DNA of 64,000 bases from assembly GCF_003122215.1 (NCBI RefSeq), contig NZ_QEYD01000004.1, forward strand, positions 186,001 through 250,000. Reading direction: 5' to 3'. The translations under genes were made by a program, and so were the position numbers. The stretch's first letter is position 1. Every line of letters begins with the position of its first letter. The notes beneath the pieces were generated by a model, which was given only the letters and a program-made list of their open reading frames with translations, did no database searches and was not told the DNA's origin. Below are positions 10,083-20,115 of the stretch, in pieces. This DNA is from Pararhodobacter marinus (lineage in GTDB: Bacteria; Pseudomonadota; Alphaproteobacteria; Rhodobacterales; Rhodobacteraceae).

Positions 10083-11171
10083 TCATTTGCGATAGGTGGA
10101 GGGACGGAAGGGAAGGGGGACGACGCGCACGGGCAGGCGTTTGCCGCGCAGTTCGCCCCAGACAACGGTATCGGGTTTGGTCAGTTCCACAGGGAGATAG
10201 CCCATGGCGACAGGCGCCTGCAGCGACGGCCCGAAACCGCCCGATGTGATGGTTCCGACCGGCTCGGGGCTGTCCTCGGTCGCGAACAGTTTCGTCCCCT
10301 CGCGCATCGGTGCGCGGCCCTCGGGCCTGAGGCCCACGCGCAGGCGGGCGGGACCGTCTGCCAGTTCGCGCTGGATGCGCGCGGCACCGGGAAAGCCCCC
10401 CTCGGTGCGGCGGCGTTTCTGGATCGCCCAGGTCAGCCCCGCCTCGACGGGCGAGGTGGTGGCGTCGATGTCATGGCCGTAAAGGCACAGCCCCGCTTCC
10501 AGCCTGAGCGAATCGCGCGCGCCAAGGCCGACCGGCGCGACCTCGTCCATGGCCAGCAGGGCGCGGGCGAAAGCTTCGGCCCGGGTTTCCGGCAGCGAGA
10601 TTTCGAACCCGTCCTCGCCGGTATAGCCCGACCGCGAGATCCAGAGTTCGGTCCCCTCCCAATCGAGGCTGCGCAAATCCATGAAGCGCATCGCATCGAC
10701 GCCCGGCACCAGCCGCGCCAACGCCGTTTCCGCCATCGGCCCCTGCAGGGCCAGAAGCGCGCGGTCGGCGACAGGTTCGACCCCGTCCAGATGGGCGCGC
10801 AGATGGGCGATATCGGCGTGTTTGCACGCGGCATTTACCACCAGAAACAGGTGATCGCCCCGGTTCGCGACCATCAGGTCATCCAGGATGCCGCCGCGAT
10901 CATCCGTGAAGAACGCATAGCGCTGGCGCCCCTCGGCCAGGCCGGCGATATCCATCGGCACCAGAGCCTCGAGCGCCTCTGCCGGGGCGCGCAGGATCAC
11001 CTGCCCCATATGCGAGACATCGAACAGCCCGGCCTGCGCGCGGGTATGCTGATGCTCGCCCATCACGCCCATCGGGTATTGCACCGGCATCTCGTAGCCG
11101 GCGAAGGGCACCATGCGGGCGCCCAGTTCGACATGCAGGTCATGAAGACATGTGCGTTGCAGATCGGTCAT
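10083..11171 (-). CDS. gcvT: glycine cleavage system aminomethyltransferase (T protein)
   Basis: 362-residue folate-dependent T-protein. It takes the aminomethyl group from GcvH, releases ammonia and forms 5,10-methylene-THF. Typical stretches are [18 protein letters not shown] at the N-terminus, [11 protein letters not shown], and [14 protein letters not shown] in the folate-binding domain. The start at 11171 is chosen over an upstream one because of a GGAAGGA Shine-Dalgarno and the family N-terminus. It is the first gene of the operon; the tandem glycine riboswitch lies about 58 nt upstream, so glycine should turn the operon on. Confidence 0.96.
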   Translation of the reverse strand: MTDLQRTCLHDLHVELGARMVPFAGYEMPVQYPMGVMGEHQHTRAQAGLFDVSHMGQVILRAPAEALEALVPMDIAGLAEGRQRYAFFTDDRGGILDDLMVANRGDHLFLVVNAACKHADIAHLRAHLDGVEPVADRALLALQGPMAETALARLVPGVDAMRFMDLRSLDWEGTELWISRSGYTGEDGFEISLPETRAEAFARALLAMDEVAPVGLGARDSLRLEAGLCLYGHDIDATTSPVEAGLTWAIQKRRRTEGGFPGAARIQRELADGPARLRVGLRPEGRAPMREGTKLFATEDSPEPVGTITSGGFGPSLQAPVAMGYLPVELTKPDTVVWGELRGKRLPVRVVPLPFRPSTYRK

Positions 11172-11228
11172 TCCGTCCTTCCCCTCCGGTCGGATGACCG
11201 GCACCAGATCGGGCGCTGACCGCGCCCA

Positions 11229-11399
11229 TGGTGCCCCCTCTGTCCTTGCCCGTCCGGGCGCCTGAGATCGTTATCCCTTCGGCGGGCGCGCATGCGCCAC
11301 TCTCCAGAGTTCCAGTGCGATCACGGTCCTTGGCGCCTGAGAGTTTACCGGGGCGGTTGCTCCTTCGGCACCGGCCCGGGGGCCGGATTCTCCCGTCAT
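11229..11399 (-). promoter_or_regulatory. tandem glycine riboswitch (gcvT motif)
   Basis: Read on the minus strand, two glycine aptamers follow each other. The first has CCGAAGGAGCAA and then AAACTCTCAGGCGCCAAGGAC. The second has CCGAAGGGATAACGAT, then CTCAGGCGCC and GGGCAAGGAC. These are the conserved cores of the gcvT RNA. The pair ends about 58 nt before gcvT, leaving room for an expression platform over its ribosome-binding site. Known members are ON switches: glycine binding raises expression of glycine-cleavage genes. Confidence 0.93.
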
Positions 11400-11408
11400 C
11401 ACCCCTTG

Positions 11409-11438
11409 TCGATAGCAAGCCCGATGCGGCGCTGGCAA
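11409..11438 (-). promoter_or_regulatory. putative sigma-70 promoter of the gcv operon
   Basis: On the minus strand TTGCCA (11433-11438) and TATCGA (11409-11414) are separated by 18 bp. The expected transcription start near 11402 falls just before the first glycine aptamer, which supports the assignment. The -10 match is only partial. Confidence 0.45.
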
Positions 11439-11532
11439 GTCCCATCGCGCGCGGCCGGTCGCGGGTCTTGCGCCCCGGGGCCCGAGCGGGCATCCCTTGG
11501 ACGATCCGCCCCCTTCAAGAAAAGGCCGTCCC

Positions 11533-12093
11533 GTGTCCGAACCCTATTTCTTTGGCTATGGCTCGCTGGTGAACCGGCAGACGCATATCTACACCCCGGC
11601 CTACCGCGCCCGGCTGAGCGGCTGGCGCCGCGCGTGGAAGCATACGCAGGGGCGGGTGACGCCCTTCCTGACCGGCATTCGCGACGAGGGGTCGGCCATC
11701 GACGGGCTGGTCGCGCATGTGCCGGGCGGCGACTGGGCGGCGCTCGATCTGCGCGAAGAGGGTTACGACCGCCACGCGATCCCCTCGGGGCTGGTGGTCG
11801 AGGGCGACCCGGCGCTGGCCGCTCAGGTCTACGCGGTGCCGGTCGTGTCGATGGTGGTGCAGGACGATCCCGCGCCCATCCTGCTGAGCTATCTCGACGT
11901 GGTGGTGCAGGGCTATCTGCGCGAATTCGGCGAGGTCGGCGCGCATGATTTCTTCGCCACGACCGATGGCTGGGACACCCCGGTTCTGGATGACCGCGCC
12001 GCGCCGCGCTACCCGCGCGCGCAGGTGCTGACCGGGTCGGAAACCGCCTTCGTCGATGCGCGGTTGACGGAATACGGTGTGCGGGTGGTCTGA
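11533..12093 (+). CDS. gamma-glutamylcyclotransferase-like (GGCT/AIG2 fold) protein
   Basis: About 186 residues. The protein opens with YFFGYGSLVN, the glycine-rich YGSL loop that marks the GGCT/AIG2-like fold. It continues with RLSGWRRAW and a LREEGYDR segment that carries the likely catalytic glutamate. Members cleave gamma-glutamyl peptides to 5-oxoproline, but many bacterial members are unassigned. A GTG at 11533 is taken as start because it places the YGSL loop at the usual distance; an ATG at 11497 in the same frame would add 12 residues with no similarity. It overlaps the next gene by one base (TGATG). Confidence 0.78.
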   Translation: MSEPYFFGYGSLVNRQTHIYTPAYRARLSGWRRAWKHTQGRVTPFLTGIRDEGSAIDGLVAHVPGGDWAALDLREEGYDRHAIPSGLVVEGDPALAAQVYAVPVVSMVVQDDPAPILLSYLDVVVQGYLREFGEVGAHDFFATTDGWDTPVLDDRAAPRYPRAQVLTGSETAFVDARLTEYGVRVV

Positions 12094-12890
12094 TGCGGCT
12101 CGTCTGCCTCAACGCCTGGGGCGGTACGCTGCACGACGCGCTGATCCCGTGGCTGCAGGCCGAGACGGCGGATATCTTCTGCCTGCAAGAGGTCATCCAT
12201 TCCCCGGGCGCCGCGCAGAACTGGCTGGAATACCGCGACGGCGCGCATGTCCTGCCACAGCGCGCGCGGATGCTCGATGAGCTGCGCGCGGCCTTGCCCG
12301 GCCATGTCGCCACCTTCTGCCCGGCGGCGACCGGGGTTCTGTGGGACGGCGACCGGACGGTGCCGTCGCATTGGGGGCTGGCCAGTGTCATCCGCGACAC
12401 GGTGCCGGTGATCGGGCAGGTGCAGGGCTTCGTGCACAAGAGCTATTCGGCAGCGGGTTTTGGGGCTCATCCCCGCTCGCGCCCGGCGCATGTGTTCCGG
12501 ATCTGGGACGGCGGAAGGCCCGTCGTCGTGGCGCAGATGCACGGGCTGCGCGATCCGTCGGCGGGCAAGGCCGATACGCCCGAGCGCGCGGCGCAGGCGG
12601 CGCGGCTGATCGCCCTGATCGACGCGCTGCGCGAGCCCGGCGACGGCCTGATCGTCTGCGGCGATTTCAACGTCGAGCCCGATAGCGAGACCCTGACGCG
12701 GCTGAGGGCGCTGGGCCTGCGCGAGCTGGTGAGCGAGGGCGGCTTTCCCGGTACGCGGACCGCGCGCTACACGAAGCCCGGACGTTTTGCCGATTACCTG
12801 CTGGTCAGCGACGAGATCCGGGTCCGCCGTTTCGACGTGCTCTACCAGCCCGAGATCAGCGATCACTGCCCGCTGGTGCTGGATTTCTGA
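12093..12890 (+). CDS. endonuclease/exonuclease/phosphatase (EEP) family protein
   Basis: 265 residues with the EEP metal-dependent phosphoesterase fold. It starts LVCLNAWGGTLH (the N-W strand), then FCLQEVIH (catalytic Glu), VAQMHGLRDPS, CGDFNVEPDS (Asp and Asn) and ends with ISDHCPLVLDF (Asp-His). All signature motifs are present, so it should be active. Substrates in this family range from DNA to phospholipids and sugar phosphates and cannot be chosen here. Translation is coupled to the GGCT-like gene through a TGATG overlap. Confidence 0.85.
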   Translation: MRLVCLNAWGGTLHDALIPWLQAETADIFCLQEVIHSPGAAQNWLEYRDGAHVLPQRARMLDELRAALPGHVATFCPAATGVLWDGDRTVPSHWGLASVIRDTVPVIGQVQGFVHKSYSAAGFGAHPRSRPAHVFRIWDGGRPVVVAQMHGLRDPSAGKADTPERAAQAARLIALIDALREPGDGLIVCGDFNVEPDSETLTRLRALGLRELVSEGGFPGTRTARYTKPGRFADYLLVSDEIRVRRFDVLYQPEISDHCPLVLDF

Positions 12891-12906
12891 CGGCCTCGCG
12901 GCACAG

Positions 12907-12932
12907 AAAAAACCGGGCGCGAACGCCCGGTT
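12907..12932 (-). terminator. intrinsic terminator of the degP-like gene
   Basis: A 9-bp perfect stem (AACCGGGCG / CGCCCGGTT) with a CGAA-type loop is followed on the minus strand by six Ts. It lies between two convergent genes and serves mainly the protease gene that ends at 12965. Confidence 0.88.
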
Positions 12933-12964
12933 CAAGGTTACGAGGGATCGCCTCTGACGGGCTG

Positions 12965-14458
<1,494 letters not shown>

Positions 14459-14981
14459 GTTGATTTCCCCTTGATGATATCGCTCCCGGAGCCTCTCACC
14501 CCGGGGCATGCCCGAACTTATGACCATTGACGCGCGGTGCAAACATTGTCCGAGCGTTTTCAAGCGAAGGTGAATATCGCGTTAATTTCCCGTGCGCAGC
14601 AAGGCCCGCGCTTCGCGACAAAGGCAAGCGCCCCTTGCAAAGCGGCCCTGAAGGGCACGGGCTTTGACCGGTGCAGGTTCCGAAGCGCGCGAGCCCTGTC
14701 AGCGCGCGGGGTTCGCGGGGGGCTGAGATCGGACGGGGCGGAAAGCGCGCCGCTCCGAGGCGCCCCGGCCGCTGCGGTTCTGTGCCCGGGGCTTAGGCCA
14801 ATGGTCTCATCGGCTAGTGCCTTTCGCGCGGGATTTGCCGGCGCCCCGGCCCGCCCGCGACGGACGAGCCCGCACTGCCCGGCGCGCCATCCTCTGCCCC
14901 TGCAACTTCGGCTCCGCTTCGCCTCCGCCCGCGCGCATTTCCTCTTGTACCCGCCCCGCATTCCCGGTTATTGCCGCAGGC
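14459..14981. other. intergenic region between degP-like gene and tRNA-Ser
   Basis: This 523-bp stretch holds no convincing gene. Short frames on both strands have no recognisable start context or motif. The right end must contain the tRNA promoter and the left end the protease promoter, but I see no clear -35/-10 pair. A CTTGAAAA sequence on the minus strand about 110 nt before the protease start is the only RpoH-like element and is weak. Confidence 0.5.
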
Positions 14982-15071
14982 GGAGACGTGGCCGAGTGGT
15001 CGAAGGCACACCCCTGCTAAGGGTGCAGACGGGAAACCGTCTCGAGGGTTCGAATCCCTTCGTCTCCGCCA
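14982..15071 (+). tRNA. tRNA-Ser (anticodon GCT)
   Basis: A 90-nt cloverleaf with encoded CCA. The acceptor stem is GGAGACG / CGTCTCC with discriminator G. The anticodon stem is CACCC / GGGTG with loop CTGCTAA, so the anticodon GCT (15016-15018) reads AGC/AGU serine codons. A long variable arm (CAGACGGGAAACCGTCTC region) is the class II hallmark of tRNA-Ser. The T arm has GGGTTCGAATCCC. T-rich DNA follows. No integrase or att duplication is seen beside it. Confidence 0.97.
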
Positions 15072-15271
15072 TTTTCCTTCCGTTCACATTTTTCGTTTTT
15101 TCCATAAATGGTTCTGCGAAGACGCCGCCAACGTGGCAAGCCGGGGCCAAAGCGCCAAACACGTTTTTGCCGCACCCTTGTCGCAGGCAACGCCTGCCCA
15201 GGTGAAGCGTCGACAGGCGTTTGCGCCAGCGGTGCTTTCCGCGTCCGGATCCCCCCCTCGGAATCGGCGTG

Positions 15272-16198
15272 TCAGGCGCCGTCGCTGAAGCCGCCCGCCT
15301 CGCTGATCGCCGTCACCCGGTCGCGGAACCAGCGGAAGCCGGGATCGGACTCGGCGCGAAGGCTCCAGATCATGGTGACGGGCGCGTTCGATGATCCCAG
15401 AGAGCCGGGCAGCATCCGCGCGCGCCCGGCGCGGGCCAGCCGTGTCGCATAGGCGCGCGGCACGATGGCAAGGAAGCGGTCGTCCAGCAACAGGTCCGGC
15501 AGCGCCGAGACGTCGCGCAGACAGACCGCCACATTGCCGCCCAGGCCGCGGCGCGCCAGGATCGCGGTGACCTCGGCGGCATAGGTGGCTGCGGGGGCGG
15601 CGACGACCAGGCGCGAGTCTCGCAAGGCCTTGTCGGTCGCCGGAAGAGGGCCGTCATGCGGCCCGGTAAGGGCAACGTAATCCTCGGAATGCAGCGCCCT
15701 GACACCGATCTCGGGGCCATCCAGCGCCAGCAATCCCAGCGCCAGGTCGATCTGGCCCTGATGCAACGCCTCCGCCAGGTCCGGGGCCGCCACCGGGTCG
15801 TTCTGGATCCGGATATGCGGCGCTTCGTCGAACAGCGTGCGAACCAGCGCCGGGAGGAACAGGGCCTCGCCCAGCCCTGAGAGCGACAGGCGAAAGCAGC
15901 GCCGGCTTTGGGCCGGGTCGAAATGACTGGCTTCGCTCAGGGCGCCGATCACCCCGTCCAGAGCCGCGCGGACCGAGGGCAACACGGCGGAGGCATAGCG
16001 CGTGGGCATCATGCCGTGGCGCTCGCGCCGGAACAGCGGATCGCCCAGGGCGTGGCGCAGGCGCGAAAGCGCGTTCGAGGCGGCGGGCTGGGTCAGACCC
16101 ACCCGCAACGCCGCCTGCGAGACCGATCCGGTTTCCGCCACGGCGACGAACAGCTTCAGCAGGTTCAGGTCCAGCGTTTCCAGCCGTATTGATTTCAT
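15272..16198 (-). CDS. LysR-family transcriptional regulator
   Basis: About 308 residues with an N-terminal winged HTH (LDLNLLKLFVAVAETGSVSQ, then GLTQPAASNALSRLRHALGD, the classic LysR recognition helix). A periplasmic-binding-like effector domain follows. The start at 16198 is preferred because GGAG sits 7 nt upstream. It is transcribed divergently from the ThDP enzyme gene at 16360, the usual arrangement in which a LysR protein controls its neighbour and itself in response to a substrate or product. An inverted repeat covers its own start codon. Confidence 0.9.
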   Translation of the reverse strand: MKSIRLETLDLNLLKLFVAVAETGSVSQAALRVGLTQPAASNALSRLRHALGDPLFRRERHGMMPTRYASAVLPSVRAALDGVIGALSEASHFDPAQSRRCFRLSLSGLGEALFLPALVRTLFDEAPHIRIQNDPVAAPDLAEALHQGQIDLALGLLALDGPEIGVRALHSEDYVALTGPHDGPLPATDKALRDSRLVVAAPAATYAAEVTAILARRGLGGNVAVCLRDVSALPDLLLDDRFLAIVPRAYATRLARAGRARMLPGSLGSSNAPVTMIWSLRAESDPGFRWFRDRVTAISEAGGFSDGA

Positions 16199-16202
16199 CA
16201 AT
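16188..16202. promoter_or_regulatory. candidate LysR-type operator over the regulator's start codon
   Basis: A perfect inverted repeat ATTGAT-TTC-ATCAAT includes a T-N11-A pattern and overlaps the ATG of the lysR gene. Position suggests autorepression. It is short, so chance cannot be excluded. Confidence 0.4.
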
Positions 16203-16359
16203 AATCTCCATGCCGAAGATAATTTGGACAATATCGCCGCCGCGATCCATGCTTATTCGCAGATCGGATCGGGTTGGGAAACCAAATGGCGGTCGGGGGG
16301 CTGCGAGTGGCGTCCCGGACAAAGGCCGCCGGCAAGGTCAATCAAGAGGCGAAACAGCG

Positions 16360-18069
16360 ATGAACGAAACAGCGATGACCGCCGGCGGCGCGATCTTCGG
16401 CAAGCTGGGCGCGCTGGGCGTCGAGCATGTCTTTGTCAATTCGGGCACCGATTTCCCGCCCATCGTCGAGGGCCTGATCGAGGCGCGGCGGCAGGGTCTG
16501 CGCCTGCCCGACCCGGTGACCTGCCCGCACGAGAGCGTCGCGATGGGCATGGCGCATGGCTATCACCTGATCTCGGGCAAGGTGCCGGCGGTGATGCTGC
16601 ACACCAATGTGGGGCTGGCCAACGGCGCCATCGGTGCGATCAACGCCTGGTGCGACCGGGTGCCGGTGATGATGATGTCGGGACGGACGCCCGTGGCCGA
16701 GGCCCGGCGCTTCGGGGCGCGCACCGTGCCGGTCGGCTGGGGACAGGAGATGTTCGATCAGACCGCTTTGGTACGCGAATGCACCAAGTGGGATTACGAG
16801 CTGCGTTTTCCCGATCAGGTGGCCGAGGTTTTCGACCGCGCGTGGTCGATCGCAAGCTCGGTCCCGCAGGGGCCTGTCTATCTGACGCTCCCGCGCGAGG
16901 TTCTGTGCGAAGACACCCCGCCCGAAGGGCTCGACCAACCGTCGCGCATGGCGCCCGTGCGCCCCGCGCCCGATCCCGCCGCGCTGGAAGAGGCCGCGCG
17001 CCTTCTTGCGCAGGCCAGGGCGCCGCTGATCATCGCGCAGCGCGGGGCGGGAAGCGAGACGGCCTTTGCCGCGCTGTCGCGCTTCGTCGAGGATCGTGCG
17101 CTGCCCGTGTCGCAATACTGGGCGACGCGGCTCGCATTGCCGCTGGGCCACCCGATGCATATCGGCTGGAATCCCGATGCGTGGCTGGCCGAGGCGGACG
17201 TGGTGCTGGTGATCGATTCGCTGGCGCCGTGGTGGCCCGACCGCGTGCAATTGCGCCCGGATCTGAAAGTGATCCAGCTGGGTCCCGATCCGCTGTTCAC
17301 CCGCACGCCCATTCGCAACTTTCCGGCGGATCTGTCGCTGGTGGGGGAAACCGCGCCGACATTGTTGTCGCTGATCGAGGCCGTCGAACGCCTGCCCCGC
17401 GATGCCGCGGCGCTGGACGCACGGCGCGACCGCATCGCCGCGGCGGCGGCGAGTGACCGCGAAATTCTGCGCAAAACCTCGGAGCAGGGCCGGGGCGAGC
17501 CGATGACCAAGGCCTGGGTCGCCGCCTGCCTGGGCCGCGCGATCAAGGCGCAGGAGCGCCCGGCGACGGTGTTCCACGAACTGGGCTGCCCGCTGCCGCA
17601 TCTCGATCTGGACCATCACAACAGCTACTTCCAGGAGCCGCATTCGGGCGGTCTGGGCTGGGGCCTGCCCGCGGCGATGGGCGCGCAACTGGCCGATCCC
17701 GGGCGGCTGATCTTTGCCACGATGGGGGACGGCAGCTACATGTTCGCCAATCCCACCGCCTGCCATCTGGTGGCCGAGGCGCATGCGCTGCCGGTCATCA
17801 CGCTGGTGCTCAATAACGGGGAATGGGGCGCGGTGCGGCAATCGGTGCTGGGGCTTTACCCGGGCGGCGAGGCGGACCGCGCGAACGCGGTGCCGCTGAC
17901 CAGCCTGCAGCCCAGCCCGGATTTCACCCTGACCGCCGCCGCCAGCCGGGCGCATGTCGAAACCGTGACCGACGGCGCCGAGTTGCCCGACGCGCTGAAG
18001 CGCGCGATCCGCGTCGCGACTGATGAGCGGCGGCAGGTCCTGCTGAACATCGCGGTGCGTCCCGACTGA
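16360..18069 (+). CDS. thiamine-diphosphate-dependent enzyme (acetolactate synthase/decarboxylase-like)
   Basis: 569 residues with the three-domain ThDP fold. The N-terminal PYR domain has the catalytic glutamate in PHESVAMGMAHGYH near residue 54. The central domain contains APLIIAQRGAGSE. The PP domain carries the ThDP/metal motif beginning GDGSYMFANP and ending about 25 residues later in LNNGEW. Enzymes of this superfamily decarboxylate 2-oxo acids or condense them. Substrate is not assignable; benzoylformate decarboxylase-like and acetolactate synthase-like activities are both possible. The start follows an AGAGG Shine-Dalgarno. A lysR gene lies divergently and a strong terminator follows, so it is a single-gene unit. 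Confidence 0.88.
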   Translation: MNETAMTAGGAIFGKLGALGVEHVFVNSGTDFPPIVEGLIEARRQGLRLPDPVTCPHESVAMGMAHGYHLISGKVPAVMLHTNVGLANGAIGAINAWCDRVPVMMMSGRTPVAEARRFGARTVPVGWGQEMFDQTALVRECTKWDYELRFPDQVAEVFDRAWSIASSVPQGPVYLTLPREVLCEDTPPEGLDQPSRMAPVRPAPDPAALEEAARLLAQARAPLIIAQRGAGSETAFAALSRFVEDRALPVSQYWATRLALPLGHPMHIGWNPDAWLAEADVVLVIDSLAPWWPDRVQLRPDLKVIQLGPDPLFTRTPIRNFPADLSLVGETAPTLLSLIEAVERLPRDAAALDARRDRIAAAAASDREILRKTSEQGRGEPMTKAWVAACLGRAIKAQERPATVFHELGCPLPHLDLDHHNSYFQEPHSGGLGWGLPAAMGAQLADPGRLIFATMGDGSYMFANPTACHLVAEAHALPVITLVLNNGEWGAVRQSVLGLYPGGEADRANAVPLTSLQPSPDFTLTAAASRAHVETVTDGAELPDALKRAIRVATDERRQVLLNIAVRPD

Positions 18070-18097
18070 CCGGTCATGAGGCGCCGTGATGCTGACA

Positions 18098-18127
18098 GGG
18101 CCCGGCGTGATCGCCGGGCCCTTTTTT
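18098..18127 (+). terminator. intrinsic terminator
   Basis: A 10-bp perfect GC stem (GGGCCCGGCG / CGCCGGGCCC) with a TGAT loop is followed by six Ts, 28 bp after the ThDP enzyme gene. Textbook plus-strand terminator. Confidence 0.95.
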
Positions 18128-18149
18128 CCGGCCTTCCGGCCCTTGAAGG

Positions 18150-18181
18150 AAAAAGCGGCGCGACCCCCAAGGTCGCGCCGC
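18150..18181 (-). terminator. intrinsic terminator of the first TRAP operon
   Basis: An 11-bp perfect stem (GCGGCGCGACC / GGTCGCGCCGC) with a CCCAA loop is followed on the minus strand by five Ts. It ends the P450-TRAP transcript just beyond the large permease gene. Confidence 0.92.
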
Positions 18182-18198
18182 GAGTTCGAACCGGTGCG

Positions 18199-19515
18199 TC
18201 AGCGCATCAGTTCGGGGAGGAAAAGGCTGATCTGCGGGAAGGCGATGAGCAGCGCCATCACCACCACCTCGGCGGCCAGGAACCACAGCACGCCGCGATA
18301 GATCGTCCAGATCGGCACGGCCGGTCCGATCACGGATTTGACCACGAAGACGTTCATCCCGAGGGGCGGGGTTATCATCCCGATTTCCACGTATTTCACG
18401 ACGATGATGCCGAACCAGATCAGGTTGAGATCCAGCGCCTCCATCATCGGCAGGAAGACGGGGAGGGTGATCAGCATGATCCCCAGCGGGTCGAGGAACA
18501 TCCCCAGCACCAGGAACACGACCGAGATCGCAAGGATCACCAGCAGCGGATCGCCGGCATAGCCGCCGACCATGTCGGCGAGCAATTGCGACACGCCGGT
18601 CAGCGACAGCAGGCGGGTATACATCACCGCGCCCATGCCGACGAAGAAGATCTGCGCGGTCCCTGACATGGATTCCTTCATCGCGTCGATGAAGGTGGCG
18701 ACGTTGATGCGCCGTTGCACCATCGCGATGACAAGGGCCAGCGCGGCGCCGACGGCCCCGGCCTCGGTCGGGGTGACGATGCCGCCATAAAGCCCGCCGA
18801 TGATCCCGAGGATCAGCACGGTGACCGGCCAGACCTCTTTCAGCGCGGACATGCGGTCGGCGCGCAGGGTCTGAAGCTCGTCATCGCTGAGCTTCGGCGC
18901 CAGCGCCGGGTTCAGTTTGCAGCGGATGACGATCAGCGCGACATAGGCGGCGGCGGTCAGGATGCCGGGCAGGATCCCCGCGATCAGCAGGCGCGAGATC
19001 GAGACCTCGGCGAAGACGCCGTAGAGCACCAGCATGATCGAGGGCGGGATCAGCGCGGCCAGCGTCCCGGCCGAGGCGACGACGCCGGTGGCCAGCGCCT
19101 TGTCGTAGCCCACGCGCAGCATCTCGGGGATGGCCAGCCGTCCCATCGCCGCCGACGACGCCAACGACGAGCCGCAGGCGGCGGCAAAGCCGACGCTGGC
19201 CATGTTGGCGGCCACGGCCAGACCGCCGGGCAGGGCGCTGAACCACAGCCGCGCCGCGCGGAACAGGGCAGACGAGATGCCGGAATGGTTGGCGATCGCG
19301 CCCATCAGCAGGAACATCGGGATCGCGGTCAGGTCCCAGCTTGCGGCGAAGGCAAAGGGCGTTTCGCGCAGGATCGACAGCGCGATGGGGAAGTTGCGCA
19401 CATAGGCCAGCCCCAGGATCGATACGACGCCCAGCGCCACACCGATCGGCACGCGCAGCGCGATCAGGAACAGCATGCAGCCCAGTGTCACCAGGCCGAA
19501 GGTCAACGGATCCAT
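18199..19515 (-). CDS. TRAP transporter large permease (DctM family)
   Basis: 438 residues, almost entirely membrane-embedded, with about a dozen hydrophobic segments. The start MDPLTFGLVTLGCMLFL, the motif GVALGVVSILGLAYV, the SSAAMGRLAIPEMLRVGYDK loop and PPSIMLVLYGVFAE are typical of DctM. It forms the ion-driven channel that imports the ligand delivered by the periplasmic binding protein. Its ATG overlaps the stop of the small permease gene by one base (TGATG). A longer frame runs upstream through that gene, but it lacks sense. The operon order is P450, dctP, dctQ, dctM. Confidence 0.93.
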   Translation of the reverse strand: MDPLTFGLVTLGCMLFLIALRVPIGVALGVVSILGLAYVRNFPIALSILRETPFAFAASWDLTAIPMFLLMGAIANHSGISSALFRAARLWFSALPGGLAVAANMASVGFAAACGSSLASSAAMGRLAIPEMLRVGYDKALATGVVASAGTLAALIPPSIMLVLYGVFAEVSISRLLIAGILPGILTAAAYVALIVIRCKLNPALAPKLSDDELQTLRADRMSALKEVWPVTVLILGIIGGLYGGIVTPTEAGAVGAALALVIAMVQRRINVATFIDAMKESMSGTAQIFFVGMGAVMYTRLLSLTGVSQLLADMVGGYAGDPLLVILAISVVFLVLGMFLDPLGIMLITLPVFLPMMEALDLNLIWFGIIVVKYVEIGMITPPLGMNVFVVKSVIGPAVPIWTIYRGVLWFLAAEVVVMALLIAFPQISLFLPELMR

Positions 19516-20033
19516 CAGTTCTGTCCTTCGCTGTCGTAGGCGTAGTCGTAGCGGGTCAGGCGGGCAATCAGGCGGAAGATCATGGTCAGCACCATCGCGG
19601 CGCCGGCGACCGGCAGCAGCCAGCGCGTGGGCCAGACGGGCAGGAAGCCGCCGAGGATCTCCCACACCTCGCCGCGTTCGGTCCGCGCAAGGGCGGAAAT
19701 CCATGTCTGCCAGACGAAGGCCGAGACGTAGACGATGATCAGCAGATCGACGAGCACCGCGATCACGGCGCGCATCGCCCCGGGCAGGGCGCTGACGAAG
19801 ATATCGGCGGTGACGTGCTGATCGCGCAGCGTGATCCAGGCCAGCGGCAGGAAGGCCACGGCAATCATGTAATAGGTGGCGGTGATTTCGCCGGTTCCGG
19901 CAAGCGGCGCGTTGAACAGCGTGCGCGAGACCACGTCGGCGGTCACGTGCAGCATCATCAGCAGGCCGGCCAGCAGCGACGCGGCGAAGAGGGCGTCGGC
20001 CAGACGCGAGACAAGGCGGTGCAGAAGGGTCAT
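19515..20033 (-). CDS. TRAP transporter small permease (DctQ family)
   Basis: 172 residues with four predicted membrane helices. The MLHVTADVVSRTLFNAPLAG segment after helix 1 and ITLRDQHVTADIFVSAL are the family marks. It pairs with DctM to form the membrane part of the transporter. The start at 20033 gives the usual length; upstream in-frame codons only add a non-hydrophobic extension. About 80 bp separate it from the binding-protein gene upstream. Confidence 0.9.
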   Translation of the reverse strand: MTLLHRLVSRLADALFAASLLAGLLMMLHVTADVVSRTLFNAPLAGTGEITATYYMIAVAFLPLAWITLRDQHVTADIFVSALPGAMRAVIAVLVDLLIIVYVSAFVWQTWISALARTERGEVWEILGGFLPVWPTRWLLPVAGAAMVLTMIFRLIARLTRYDYAYDSEGQN

Positions 20034-20115
20034 ATCGAGCCCCGGGGGAATTGGGTGCGACGACGGTCGCGGGCTTGGATCGCAGGGGCACCGGGCGGCG
20101 CCCCTGCGGATGATG

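Noticed and set aside
6197-10249. 1350-codon open frame on the plus strand
   Set aside because: Antisense to the glycine-cleavage operon, no recognisable domain, no start context.
14459-14600. RpoH promoter for the HtrA-type protease
   Set aside because: A CTTGAAAA element is present but no matching -10 at proper spacing.
14982-15071. tRNA-Ser as an integration site for a genomic island
   Set aside because: No integrase gene and no duplicated tRNA 3' end seen downstream in the window.
18199-20091. 630-residue frame joining a basic N-terminus to the TRAP large permease
   Set aside because: The N-terminal part is the out-of-frame shadow of the small permease gene; the real start is the TGATG at 19515.
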